Positions 34,880 through 47,477 of a DNA stretch of 64,000 nucleotides are shown piece by piece. The DNA is taken from assembly GCA_036426205.1 (NCBI GenBank), contig CM071570.1, forward strand, positions 49,092,629-49,156,628, written 5' to 3'. Position 1 is the stretch's first letter. Each line of letters starts with the position of its first letter. Position numbers and translations under genes: made by a program. A model generated the notes under the pieces. That model was given only the letters and a program-made list of their open reading frames with translations, searched no databases and was not told the DNA's origin. Source of the DNA: Ascaphus truei (Eukaryota > Chordata > Amphibia > Anura > Ascaphidae).

Positions 34880-35229
34880 GCCCATATGCATACTGGAGCT
34901 TGTAGTCCCCACCTATGGTCTTTAACATTTGCGCCACGTGCGCCTAGCGTGTTGCGCATATGCGAATTTGTAATGGCCGCCACAATACCATTTGGACATG
35001 TGCGAACCGGGAAATGGCCGCCACGACTCCTGACTAACCACTGTGCATGCGCTAGATGTAATGGCCACCGCCAACGCGTCTGCGTGAGCCTCGACAAGAT
35101 GGCGGCGCCCTGCAGATAGGGCAGCCGGGGGCCCCTGGCGACACGCTCGACCCCGCAGCACCCAGGCATGCCACGGAGGTAAGGGAGGGGGAACCGGGAG
35201 ACAGGGGGACCAGAGGGAACCTGGCTACA
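34880..35229 (-). mobile_element. Partial LTR (right end)
   Basis: The right-hand 350 bases of an LTR related to 15686-17400: GGAGCTTGTAGTCCC, several GCGCATATGCG / TGCATGCGC words, AATGGCCGCCAC and the terminus GGGAACCTGGCTACA at 35229. The left part is missing. Frames on both strands are due to high G+C. Confidence 0.6.
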
Positions 35230-36985
35230 GATACAGTTGTGTGAAAAAGAAAGTACACTCTCTTTGAATTCTATGGTTTTACATATGAGGACATAATAAC
35301 AATCAACTGTTCCTTAGCAGGTCTTAAAATTAGGCAAATACAACCTCAGATGAATAACAACACATGACATATTACACCGTGTCACGATTTAACAAAAATA
35401 AAGCCAAAATGGACAATAAAATATCTACGATTAAAAAGTTGATCATGTATTGACTGGGAGTCAAATTGTATTTATAATGGTTAAATTGCACTCACTATCA
35501 ATGACGCTGGGTTATTTTATTATAGGTCATTTTTCATGCGATTTTTGTATTTCTTTAGATCTATGTTAGCAAATTGAAAAGATTCTAAGCGCTAGCTATA
35601 TTTTTTTTTAGATCAATAGCAAATGTTGTTGATAATAATACTAAATGAGTATACTTGGACATGAATTTCAATAGCAACAGTTACTTAAAACACAGTATTT
35701 AACTAAACCCTGGTACTTCTTCCTATGCATCGGAGCCATGTACCAATTGTGCATCTCCATAGCACATTGTGGAAGAAAAATAAACTGCTGTGCTCTGTTT
35801 CGGCTAAAAGCTTAAATTATATTTCCAATCTAATTTGATACGTCAGCTGTGCTGTGTGTTCATGCAATTTAAATTAAACTGTTATACAAATAAAAGTGTA
35901 GGATTCTACACAAAAAAATATTATTTAAAAAAACGCACCAGCTGTTACAAAACAGTTTGTTTACCTTCTTGGTGGCGATGCCGGAAATTCTGCCATTTGT
36001 AGCAGTTAAGAATGTTTCAGCCTTAAAAGGCGCGAACACAGCTTCTGTTTTGTGGCGTTAAAGTATTATCTATGGACTATAAAATGAGTTATCTATCCAG
36101 AAATAGTGTAAAACGAATCCATTTATATTTCATTTTGTTCTTGCATTCACTGTAAATGCTGAATATTTGTGGCTACACTTGTGTTTTGTGTTAATACTTT
36201 GAATGGAAAGTACATCTGAGTTCTTGAATTTTGTTCCAGACCTTGGAACAAGTTTTTGTTTAAAAAAAAAAGAAGAAATTAAGCAGTGGTATTTCTGTAG
36301 GGAAAAAGAAATAAGCAAAGAACCAAACATTTATAGGGAAACAACAAGAAAGAACTCGGTTCAAAAAAGGGCATGTGGTAATTATTTTAAATCTATTTTC
36401 ATGTTGATACCTAAAAAATAATACCACAACTCTATTCCCCCGAGCTCCGTCAAAAGGAAGGCTAGATCGAATAATACATGGTTGTAAACACTCTTCTCAA
36501 GATTTTCTGAGCCCCAACCGACCTACAATGTCTACTCCTCAGCAAGATACAAGTGACAGCTGACGCCAACATTATTGCAAACCCCCTTTTCATGCTCGGC
36601 TGGTTTAAAACAATGGCCGCTTCTCGTAATGTGTATGTCCCACTGCAGTGCTCCGCGGTTAGCAATAACGTTGGCTACATCTATTCACAGTACGGTAACA
36701 AAAGAGCAAGAGAATCAGGAAGAGAATCCCAATGGCCAGTTAGGGCATAGTTCAGCACGACAGGTAGCGGACACAGATCCCTAAAGAGCTTCAGGGTGAA
36801 ACATACTTTGGGGGTTGAACGTTTGATGTTATTTTAGCAATGTTGAAATAAAGAGGAGCTTTCAAACTCTCAGGAGTTCTCTTGGCTGTGACAGATATAG
36901 TACTTGCAGATTAAGTATGACCTGCAGAGCTCTGCAATGTGAATTAGAAGACTAAAGTAACATACAGGCAGGGTCACCTACAGGA
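35230..36985. other. Unassigned A/T-rich stretch
   Basis: No gene or paired repeat ends. Short frames at 36130-36420 and 36462-36784 have no recognisable product. Confidence 0.35.
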
Positions 36986-36994
36986 CTAGAGTTT

Positions 36995-37344
36995 CCACTG
37001 CCCCCCCTCCTCCTGTGTTGGCAGCCTTGCTCTAATCCCCTCCTCAGCCCATGTACTGTATTTCTCTCCCACTCCTCTGTCTCTCACTGTTCCCCCTCTC
37101 TTCCCCACTCCCCAACCTCCCCCTCTTTGACTCTCCACCCTCTGCTATCACTCAATTACCCTCCCCACACTCATTACCCCCTCCTACCATGGCCACAAAC
37201 ACCTCCCACCCCCCACACAATTTCCACCAACACACATACAATTCCACACAAACCCCCCAATCCCACCCCAATCCCTCCCCCTCACAATACACACACACTA
37301 CCCCCCAACAATACACACACACAACCCTTCTCACAATACACACA
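36995..37344. repeat. Pyrimidine-rich and (CA)n low-complexity tract
   Basis: C/T-rich on the plus strand, becoming CACACA/CCCCAA-rich from 37190. The Pro/Thr/His/Ser-rich frames through it are compositional. Confidence 0.8.
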
Positions 37345-38600
37345 TGTAGCCCCGGTCTCCCGCGGCTCCCCGAGACCCCCCTCCTTGCGCGCCGAGCGGT
37401 CGCGTGTGCCGCCGGAGGCAGAGAGGGACCCGCCGGCACACGGCAAAGGTGGGGGCCGGAGCAGGGAGCGGTCCGAGCCTCAGGAGGCTCGGCGGCACAC
37501 CCGGCTAGCGGGGGTCGCCATTACGGATGCGCGCGCATGCACAGTGATCGCGCATGCACAGATAAGGCTAGGGAGCTGCGGCGGCCATTAGGAAGTCATG
37601 CATGCGCAGAGGAATCGCGCACGCGGCCCCAATTGATTAGAGGCCTCCACGGGACTATAATTCCCATGAGGCCAAGGGAGGCAGGCACCAGGTGCCTCAT
37701 AGCAGCCAATAAGGCTCCAGGATTCCAGGGAGGAGAGATAGATACTTTTCGCGGGGTTTGCAGAACGGCAGTTGGAGCTGGGAGCAGGAAGGGGGAGGAA
37801 GGGTGTAAGGAGCAAGTGACTCTTACACCAAGTCAGATCACCTCAGACAGGTTCTGTTACCCACTAGGTTAGCGAGTAAGGCGTAGGGAAGGCCCAGGGA
37901 AGGCCCTTAGGTAGGGACCCTGCCCTTAGGTGTGGGTAGTCTTGTCAGGGACACAGCTGCCGTGCTGTGTGCTCTGACAAGGAGAGGCTGAATTAGCAAG
38001 AGGCAGGAAAGGGAAGCGTGGGGGAGAGGCCACGCTAGGCAGAGGGGAACCGGAGGGCGAAGGAAGAGGTAGTGTGAGTGCAGGGGGTCCGTGACCCGCC
38101 TGCATAGGACAGATCTTCCCCGCAGGCCCCTAAGAGAATCCCTGAGCCACGGTAGAGTCAAGTTGCTGCAGGGACGCCCTATAGTGGTTGAGACACTCCC
38201 CATTACTGTATATGAGCTAGGGACCGAGTGTGAAGAATTAAGGTTGCTGCAGACATCTGGGACCAGGCCGCTGAGCACCGTGACACCGAAACACCATTGC
38301 TGGATTGGCGGATACTCTTTGAAGTATTACCGGTCACCGCAGTGACCGGAAGGTTGTTACAACAAGTGCACCAACACCGGTCAACAGGCGCTGATCCCGC
38401 CTTAGGGAACACTCTTTGGGGACACTAAGTGGAGTGGCCAAAGGACTGAGCCTATATTCATATTGCAGTACATGGACACGGTGTGTGGGCACGCGGTGAG
38501 GGGACAGAGACGTTACTCCTTATGAGAGTGGCCGAGCCACTAGCGTTATAATAAGTACAAGTTATGGTGTGATATGTGTTATTGTACAACCTATGGTGTG
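37345..38600 (+). mobile_element. Partial LTR related to the one at 15.7 kb, opposite direction
   Basis: Begins TGTAGCCCCGGTCTCC within the CA tract. It then follows the reverse complement of 15686-17400: GCGCGCATGCACAG words, GGCCCCAATTGATTAGAGGC, GGACTATAATTCCCATGAGG and CAGTTGGAGCTGGGAGCAGG. From about 37900 similarity is no longer evident, and the right terminus was not found, so the end given is approximate. The 273-codon frame at 37051-37872 is composite: low-complexity CA tract followed by LTR; it is not a gene. Confidence 0.55.
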
Positions 38601-38604
38601 TAGT

Positions 38605-38803
38605 GTTATTAAGCACTGCACTTGCCAGGGAGCCAGGTGGTATAAAAAAAAGATCTATTTATTCAGTACAAATATGAGGACAGGATATCACCCAAGGGTG
38701 AAAAGACCCTCCTTGGGTGATGTCCTGTCTTCATATTTGTACTGAACAAATAGATCTTATTTTTATACCACCTGGCTCCCTGGCAAGTGCAGTGCTTTCT
38801 TCT
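38605..38803. repeat. Long hairpin, arms about 90 bp
   Basis: Left arm GCACTGCACTTGCCAGGGAG... (from about 38613) and right arm ending ...CTCCCTGGCAAGTGCAGTGC (to about 38793), with about 11 unpaired bases in the middle (GTGAAAAGACC). The arms contain GATCTATTTATTCAGTACAA and its near-complement and differ by a handful of substitutions, so the structure is old rather than a recent read artefact. Confidence 0.85.
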
Positions 38804-39129
38804 ACATTCAACGAGGGAGAGGCAGGCCTGGCGTGGTAGAGGACAACAGCAGCTGGTGAGAACTGGGGTCCAATAGGAATTAGAAGCCCCTGCAGCCATC
38901 GGGCACCGCCTGTCGGCGGTCCTGCATACAGGTCTGCCAAGCAACATTGGCAGAGATGTGAGTCTAACAGGTAATAGCAACAAACAAGGTAACAGAACAT
39001 GAACTGGGATGTACAACCAAACAATGGTTGCACTGTATAGGAATCCAAGCTCTTGTGAGCTGTGAGTCTATGTCCAAGACAAGGAGTGGGGCATGTTGAA
39101 ACCCTCAATCCAGTAAGCCATGAGTGAGC

Positions 39130-41200
39130 CCCTTCTAATGTTTGGAGAGGGTTATTCAGGGGTAAGCAAAGGAAGGGGCGAGGTAGCCCTGAGCTATACA
39201 GTTAGGTACCTGGGGGCTGTACTTCCTCTTACCTTCGTGCCACAGAGGCATTTACCTCCCATCCCCCTGTTTTGGATAGGCCTGAGTATTGGTTGGTTAA
39301 GGCAGTATCGGTAACACACAGTATCACGGGTCTTGTCATTGGTGTTGGTGTTGGTTTGATGTTTATTTGTGTATTGTATCTTTATACAGTATGTAAAAGG
39401 CATACCCATTTAAAAAAAAAGACTTATTTCTGGGTTTTATTCCTGGCTCTTTAATTTTGTCACAGCTGATGGGTTTTTAGGAGGTTGCCAGACATGGGCC
39501 TGGGGACAGATGGTAGTTTAATGCCTTGGAGAGTTAGGTGGAGTAATGCACTGTTTGGATATCAGGAAGGGGACATCATCACAAGATGAAATATATATTG
39601 GTGGTTTAGCCGGTCATCCGGCCAGCAAGGGGGTCACGAGTTGATGTGTGTGCTCAAGACACAGTTACGGGCAGTCTGGCAAGGTACTGTTTATTGGTTA
39701 ACATTTGATTGTTATTTCAGAATGGTTTGGATGTTAAATAAAAGATGCAGCTTTTATACCCCATATATGCTGTAGTGTATATATGTATCTTAGTCCGTTA
39801 TTGGTCATATGGGTGGGGGATGGGTAGGTAAATGGGGCATCCATAGGTCATGGTAATTTCAGGAGTGGTGATGCTAACACATGACAATTTTACATGAATA
39901 AATCACCAGTTGCTAATTCTCTCCACCGTTAATCAGACAATTACATGTCAAATGAATCTAAGATAGCAATGGCTGCATTATACTAAGGGAAAACATTTTT
40001 TGTAAAAATTACACCAGATGCTTTTCTCCTCCTATTTCAGTTTGTACCAGTTTACAAAAATAAAAATCTGTGTTGCATAGTAGTTTTGCTGCTCAAGAAA
40101 AGGGTACATTTCTCTAGATATTCCCCCTTGATAATCTTCCTAACACCCAATTACAACAGCTCTTAAGAATATGCCAGTGACAAGTTTAAGGGGTTCCATC
40201 TAGGCAATATATGTTATTTAATCAGAATTTGATACCTACTATAGGATATTTTATATTATTTTTTAAAGTTCGTTTGTAAACATGGAGGGGAAGATTGGAA
40301 AGGGTTTGATTTAATCTAGTTACTTCTTTTGTCTGATGTCAATGTGTTCAACAAAAGTTTGCACATGCGAAGCCCCCTACTTTTCCACTCCCTCACCACA
40401 ATTAGCTGTCTGATAACGACAGGGTGGGACAAGGGTAGAGGAAGCAGCTAGTTTACACCTCATGTCCAGGATAGACCTGAACGCTCCATTTGTCTTCTTC
40501 ACGAGGATAATTACTGAGTAAACACTACAATACCTTTCCTGTGGCAGGACTGACTGAATCGCTCGGTCGTCATCAACTGTCTAACACTGTTTCCTAAAGC
40601 TTGAATGGCTAGTTTGCTTCCTGCCCAACGAGGTTTTATGACTCTGTGTCTTCGGGCACTGTCTTGAACTCTAGACAATATCCCTTGCATCCAACGTTGA
40701 GTACCCAGGAATCTAATCATCTCAACCCAAAACCTCCCGAAATTGATGGAGTCTTCCTCCTACGTGGGATATCTGGGCTCCCCTCATATCATGTGAACTT
40801 CCCGGTCGCTCTATATGTGGGGCCACATCCCCTTTTTCAACAACAACAAAAAAGAATGCTCTAGCTGCCATGCCAGGAGGCTGCCCTCGAATAGCACCTT
40901 CTGGGCCTATAGGATCTCATACCTCAAATGTTAGCCCTCATTAATAGAAGCTGGACAATCAAATCTTTTTTTCCTTTCTTGTGGCAAAAAATAATTTTAA
41001 ATCCGGAAGCAGTCTCAATTAATGTGTGTAATATCCTGTCAAACAGATGGTGGCGCTCAAAAGGAATTGAACACAGATTGTTTATAGATTATGAATCTGC
41101 CTGCCAAGGCCGTAACTAAAGCAATCTTCTGGCCAGTGATGCTTCAGGAACAACATCGTTAAATGTTCAGAATACTCACAAACGTGAGAGGTAAGTAGGC
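39130..41200. repeat. Block A of a tandem near-duplication
   Basis: Reappears at 41205-43195 (block A') in the same order and orientation with very frequent single-base gains and losses. It contains the DIRS pol N-terminus and gag C-terminus on the minus strand (see 40440-41142). The lower part (39400-40400) is A/T-rich and unassigned. Confidence 0.9.
40440..41142 (-). pseudogene. DIRS gag C-terminus and RT N-terminus (block A)
   Basis: On the minus strand, high to low. Gag C-terminus at about 40970-41120 reads NNLCSIPFERHHLFDRILHT and LIETASGFK, as in DIRS gag proteins (...LCxxPFxGxxLFGxxLDxLLExTAGxK...). A basic, Arg-rich stretch follows. Then the start of the DIRS RT: SWVLNVGCKGYCLEFKTVPE (about 40640-40710), and IQSVLPQERYCSVYSVIIL and VKKTNGAFRSILDMRC (about 40455-40560), the box usually written YSxLFLVxKxxGxxRPILDLRxLN. 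The frames shift between these pieces. The rest of RT is not found below 40440. Block A' has the same parts at about 42440-43130 with more frameshifts. Confidence 0.7.
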
Positions 41201-41204
41201 ATGT

Positions 41205-43195
41205 TCTTCAGGGGTAAGCAAGTTGAAGAAAGTGGCTAGGTAGCCCCTGACTATACAGTTAGGTCCTGGGCTGTACTTCCTCTTCCTTCGTGCCAGAGGC
41301 ATTTACCTCCCATCCCCCTGTTTTGATAGGCTGAGTAGTGGTTGGTTAGGCAGTATCGGTAACACACTTTACAAACGGTCTTGTCTGGTGTTGTTGTTGG
41401 TTTGATGTTTATTGTGTATTGTATCTTTATACATATGTAAAGGCATACCCATTTAAAAAAAAAGACTTATTTCTGGGTTTTATTCCTGGCTCTTAATTTT
41501 GTCACAGCTGATGGGTTTTTTAGGAGTTGCAGACATGGGCCTGGTACAAGATGTAGTTTAATGCCTTGGAGTTAGTAGGGGTAGTAAATGCACTGTTTGG
41601 ATATCAGGAAGGGACATCATCACAAGATGAAATATATATTGGTGTTTAGCCGGTCATTCCGCCACAGGGGGTTCACGATTGATGTGTGATGCTCAAGACC
41701 CAGTTCGGGCCAGTCTGGCAGGTACTGTTTATTGGTTAACATTGTTATTGTTATTTCAGAATGGTTTGGATTGTAAATAAAGATGCAGCTTTTATACCCT
41801 ATATTGCGGTATTGTAATAATCTTTTAGTCCGTTATTTTCATATGGTGGGGGATGGGTAGGGTAAATGGGGCATCCATAGTCATGGGTAATTTCAGGAGT
41901 GGTTGATGCAACACGATACAATTGTTACATGAATAAATCACCAGTTGCTAATTCTCCTCTCTACCGTTACAGACATTACATGTCAAATGAATCTAAGATA
42001 GCATTGGCTGCATTATACTAAGAACTTTTTTGTAAAATTACAACCACATGCTTTCTCCTCCTATTTCAGTTTGTACCAGTTTACAAAAATAAAAATCTTT
42101 GTTGCATAGTAGTTTTGCTTGCCAAAAGGGTACATTTCTCTAGATATTCCCCCTTGATAATCTTCCTAACACCCAATACAACAGCTCTTAAGAATATGCC
42201 ATTGACAAGTTTAAGGGGTTCCACGGCAATTATGTTATTTATCAGAATTTGATACCTACTTAGGATTTTTATATTAATTTTTTTAAAGTTCGTTTGTAAC
42301 ATGGAGGGGAAGATTGGAAAGGTTTGATTAATCTAGTTACTTCTTTGGTCTGATGTCATGTGTTCAACAAAAGTTTGCACATGCGAAGCCCCCTACTTTT
42401 CCACTCCTCACCACAATTAGCGTCTGATAACGACAGGGTGGGACAAGGGTAAGGAAGCAGCTAGTTTACACCTCATGTCCAGATAGACCTGAACGCTCCA
42501 TTTGTCTTCTTCACGAGGAAATTACTGAGTAAACACTACAATACCTTTCCTTGCAGGACTGACTGAAACGCCGTCGGTCGTCATCAACTGTCCTAACACT
42601 GTTTCCTAAAGCTTAATGGCTAGTTTGGCTTCCTGCCCACGAGGTTTTATGACTCTGTGTCTTCGGGCACTGTCTTAACTCTAGACAATATCCCTTGCAT
42701 CCAACGTGAGTACCAGGAATCTAATCATCTCAACCCAAAACCTCCCGAAATTGAGGGAGTCTTCCTCACTGGGATTCTGGGCTCCCCTCATATCATGTAA
42801 CTTCCCGGTCGCTGTCTATATGTGGGCCACATCCCTTTTTACAACAACAAAAAAGAATGCTCTAGCTGCAGCTCGATGAGAGGCGCCCTCGAATAGCACC
42901 TTCTGGCCTATAGGATCTCATACCTCAAATGTTAGCCCTCATTAATAGAAGCTGGACAATCAAATCTTTTTCCTTTCTGTGGGCAAAAATAATTTTTAAT
43001 CCGGAAGCAGTCTCAATTAATGTTTTAATATCCTGTCAAACAGATGGTGGCGCTCAAAAGGAATTGAACACAGATTGTGTAGATTATGAATCTGCCTGCC
43101 AAGCCGTAACTAAAGCATCTTCTGGCCAGTGATGCTTCGGAACAACACTCGTTAAATGTTCAGAATACTCACAACGTGAGAGGTAAGTAGGCATG
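41205..43195. repeat. Block A', indel-rich copy of block A
   Basis: For example CCATCCCCCTGTTTTGATAG here against CCATCCCCCTGTTTTGGATAGG in block A, and the same pattern throughout: mostly one-base gaps, few substitutions. It ends ...GAGAGGTAAGTAGGCATG, the point where block A also ends. Confidence 0.9.
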
Positions 43196-43972
43196 TAAAG
43201 GTTTCTTTAACCCGTGAGATGAAGCCTGGTATTCGGATAGGAACCCCGCTTGTGATCGTCACTTTACGATCAGGTACACTTTAACCAGGGCCCTTAGGAA
43301 TAAATTGAACCGACATAGTGCAGACTGTACACAGAAGATTTATAAAAGCAAGCAAAATCCAATCAACTCACATGTAATGGAAATAAACAGGCTATAGATC
43401 ACAGTGTGGATCTCTGCAAACCAGAAGAGTGGTGTCTCGACTGTTCCTCTGTTCTGTATGCGTATCACGGATGCGTGTCACCGAGGACTGGAAGTGACGT
43501 CATCCCTTCCGGAGGCTCCGGTTTCGTCTAGGGCATCTTCTGAAGAAACCTACAAGGTGAAACCGTAAAGTGATGCCCTAACGAAACCGGAGCCTCTGGA
43601 GCGGATGACGTCACTTCCGGTCCTCTGAGTGAGACGCATCCGTGATACGCATACCAGAACAGAGAACAGTCGAGACCCCACTCTCCGGTTTGCAGAGATC
43701 CACACTGTGATCTATACGCCTGTTTATTTCCATTACCATGTGAGTTGGATTTTTCTTGCTTTTATAAATCTTCTGTGTACGTCTGCACTATGTCCGGTTC
43801 AATTTTTCCTAAGGGCCCTGGTTAAAGTGACCTGATCGTTAAAGTGTACCTGATCACAAGCGGGGTTCCTATCCGAATACCAGGCTTCATCTCACGGGTT
43901 TTAAAGAACCTGTTCATTGCCTACTTACCCTCCACGTTTGTTGAGTATTCTGAACATTTAAAAAAAAACTGT
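43160..43972. mobile_element. Foldback element, block B
   Basis: A palindromic element of about 800 bp: AATGTTCAGAATACTCAC leads inward from the left (43157) and its complement GTGAGTATTCTGAACATT-type sequence closes it at the right (about 43945-43960). Arms of about 370 bases (CTGGTATTCGGATAGGAACC, ATTGAACCGACATAGTGCAG, AGAGATCCACACTGTGATC on one or other side) meet at a short centre with GAAACCTACAAGGTGAAACC. Poly-A follows at 43961. No coding capacity. Confidence 0.85.
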
Positions 43973-44742
43973 AAAGTTTCTTTAACCCGTGAGATGAGCC
44001 TGGTATTCGGATAGGAACCCGCTTGTGATCAGGTACACTTTACGATAGGTACACTTTAACCAGGGGCCCTTAGGAATAAATTGAACCGGACATAGTGCAG
44101 ACTGTACACAGAAGATTTATAAAAGCAAGCAAAATCCAATCAACTCACATGGTAATGGAAATAAACAGCTATAGATCACAGTGTGGATCCGCAAACCAGA
44201 AGAGTGGTGTCTCGACTGTTCCTCGGTTGGTATGCGTACACGGATGCGTGTCACGAGGACTGGAAGTGAGCTTCATCCCTTCCAGAGGCTCCGGTTTCGT
44301 CTAGGGCATCTTCTAAGAAACCTACAAGGTGAAACGCGTAAAGTGATGCCCTAAACGAAACCGGAGCCTCTGGAAGCGGATGACGTCACTTCCGGTCCTG
44401 CGTGTGAACGCATCCGTGATCCGCATCCTAGAACAGAGAACAGTCGAGACACCACTCTTCCGGTTGTCAGAGATCCACCACTGTGACCTATACGCCTGTT
44501 TATTTCCTTACCATAGTGGTTGATTGGATTTTGCTTGCTTTATAAATCTTCTGTGTACCGTCTGCACTATGTCCGGTTCAATTTATTCCTAAGGGCCCTG
44601 GTTAATAGTGTACCTGATCGTTAAGTGTACCTGATCACAGCGGGGTTCCTATCCGAATACCAGCCTTTCATCTCACGGGTTTAAAGAAACGCTATCATGC
44701 CTACTTACCTCTCAGCGTTTGTGAGTATTCTGAACATTTAAC
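43973..44742. mobile_element. Foldback element, block B' (second copy)
   Basis: Repeats block B in the same orientation, with single-base indels. It ends GTGAGTATTCTGAACATTTA at 44722-44741. The centre reads GTGAAACGCGTAAAGTGATG. Confidence 0.85.
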
Positions 44743-45026
44743 CGATGCCATTAACACACCCGCGAATTCACATCATACGCACTCATATCGTTTGTTGTTC
44801 TTCTTTTGTATTGCACATAATTTGCGCTCTTTATGATTTTCTACCCTTCACTTGTCCACGAGGATTGAAAAGCCAGTCCTGCACTCAGTCTACACCGGCA
44901 TATATCACACGTGGTTGTATAAGTATCATTACGAATATCTTATTTTATGTATTACACCTGGGGGTTTATTTGATGTTTATTAAATCTATACACTGAGCGC
45001 CACCATTTAGATAAGTTTGTGCTACA

Positions 45027-46060
45027 TTCAGGAACAACATCCACTGTCAATTTAGTTCAGTAATGTCACAATTATTTGAGATCTCTTTTAAATCCAACTG
45101 GCTTAACTCCCTTCTCTCCAGGCACGCTCTTCTACATTAATGATCCATAGCTTCATTGTCTTGAACATCGACATTATGGCTTATGGAAGGTCTACAATGC
45201 TGCTCATGCTGAAGGAAAATGGCTTCACTTGGGGAATTCCATCAACCTGTCAATAAAATACCTGAAAGAGCTGCATCTCATCACCAGGCGATTGTGTTAC
45301 TCTTTCAAACCTTGATATGGCTGGCCACGTTCCACCATTGTGTAAGGGGCGGGGAATATCCCAGTAGTTCCACATGCTTTTTCCTCGAATGGGATACATA
45401 TAGTCTAAACTTTCTTGTAAAGCAATATCTCTGCTGCTGCTGGACTGGAAAACACATTTTAATATACCCTTTACCACCTCATGACACCAGAACGGTTCTT
45501 GGTTCCTGTGTAACTCCTAATAGGTGATCCAGATTCCATTATGGAAAGATTCATCTTCATGTGTAAAATCCCACCACTTACCTTGGCATTTAAGAATGGC
45601 GGTTCGAAAAGCCGTCTGAGACAAATGTGGATGATTGCGTCCTGTATACACAAAAAGTTCTCCTGTAATTATCCATCTCTAAGCAATGTGTCCATGCTGA
45701 CTGTTTGTCTGGCTGTGCATTCAGAAGAGGAGCTGCTAGCTGCTTTTCCTATGACTAATCTCTAACTGCGCTTGGCTTTCGGCATCTATGTGCATTCAAT
45801 TTGAGATGCTCGGCCTCAATGACCCCTGGCGTTAGACGCATTCTTCATCCAAGTATACTGATAACCCCGAACATAAGGTTTATTGAATTTGGTCTTTTGA
45901 CGCATCTTTTAGGAATCATCACTGTTTTTTTATTTTTCAAGTTGGTTTATCAGCTAGCCATATACAGTATTGTTTTCCTCGTGGTGCCTTGCTTCCTATA
46001 GCTGGGCTGCTCGTAGTGTGCTCTAGGGCCACTGTCTTTCTGGTTGTTGAACCCTTAGAT
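45027..46060 (-). pseudogene. DIRS gag body, block C copy
   Basis: Same gag segment as 50040-51100, with more frameshifts. Recognisable minus-strand pieces at 45250-45477 are MYPIRGKSMWNYWDIPRP and AISRFERVTQS, which match FTIMYPFEEKHVETWDIPRP and VAISRFERVTI in the cleaner copy. Its damage is mostly single-base indels, so most breaks here may be sequencing errors rather than mutations. Confidence 0.65.
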
Positions 46061-47131
46061 ACTGACATAAATATTTCAGTAATTAATGAATCCATCTCTT
46101 TTTATCCAATAACAAAACTAAATTAGACAATGCATAGGCATAACGCTCTTCCCTTGGCACCCTTACCTATGGGATTTTGTAACAATAGTACTTTGTTGAG
46201 AATTAGACTATTCATGATTTTAAGTATATCTTGGCTAAGGAGTATCTATGCATCGGGCTTTGCATGTTCTGGCAGTCTGCCTTGTATTAAATACTTGTGT
46301 ATAACAGGTGTGTCCATATTCTGCGCTTTTCTTGATCACCCTGGTTATTTGTAGTTCCTGCTTACTGCAGGCTGTGACGGTGTAAAACTCTGTGGCTTGT
46401 TGAGCCCTTCATCTACATGCGCCTCTTCTGATGGACAGAATGTGGGTGGTGCACTCTGGGCCTGTGTAAGCCTATCAGGATGATGGTATAGACCTTATGA
46501 CCTGTGCCCCTTCTGGCCTCCTGTGATGGGGGCAAAGATTGCCAATATTTAGTGTCAGGAGCGACTATGCGCTGTGAGTTCTGCTCTCCACTGATCCGGG
46601 ATGACGCGTGTCTCACCCCTCATAGTCATTCTATTGGAACCCAGGGCTCAGATTGTCTCCTGTACTTATCTAGGCAAGAGTCATCTAGAGCCTGGAGCCT
46701 CTCAGATACCCTTTCACTTGCTAGTTATGGGAGAACATCTCTTCGTGCATGCCAGATAGTATAGGCCGGCCTTGGTTCATTCATACTCCCTGTGCTTAAG
46801 TGTGTCAGTCTCTAGGTGGGAAGGATATGAATCGTAAGTCTAATAGATTTGGAACTAGTCTCTTAAGCACCGGACATTGGCGCAAAGCCGTGACCACTCA
46901 TGTGTACAGGCAATGAAGCGGAGGCCTCTACACGCTGACACCGCTGGAAAAATCTCAGAGCTAAAGTAATCCCTAAACTGTTCTGATTCTGCCCTTATCA
47001 ATACACTAATACCGCAGATCCAATATCTCGAGCTCAGTCGCTGACGCTACCTACAGGTACTGTCACGCAACCAGCACGCGTCTATGTAGTCAGTAAGCTT
47101 GTGTATCTCTTCAGGGCGCTCACTGGGATGG

Positions 47132-47145
47132 GGGGGGGGGGGACA
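47132..47145. repeat. Poly-G run
   Basis: A run of about 13 G. The block C' counterpart at about 51845-51859 has a different length. Confidence 0.8.
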
Positions 47146-47477
47146 GTGCTACACTTTTATGCCTTTCTAGAAGCGTTATAGCCAATTTGGGCAGCACATT
47201 TAGAGCATGGCTTCCAGTCGCATTTATTCTGTCGCTCCGGCATCTGCAGGCTTTGTGATACAGTGCGGAGATCTAGCACGACACGGTGGAGCATAGCGGC
47301 TTAATCTCCTCTCCTTAGATGGTACATCTCAATCGCGTAGAATGTGGGGGCAAATTTCTCACACTCGCAGATGTTAGACGTGTACTCCTGCTCTTCGGGA
47401 GCGACTGCTCGTGTCGACGTGTGTTAAGGGGTAGCTTCGTCTGATGGACATACTGTTTGGCCACCTGGGCTCCTGGG

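Noticed and set aside
37051..37872. A 273-codon plus-strand frame
   Set aside because: The first half is a C/T and CA low-complexity tract; the second half is LTR sequence shared with 15686-17400 in reverse. It is a chance join of unrelated repeats.
39130..43195. A biological tandem duplication of a DIRS segment
   Set aside because: Considered, but the gap-dominated difference and the same doubling of the next two blocks point to assembly. Kept as an artefact hypothesis in the findings.
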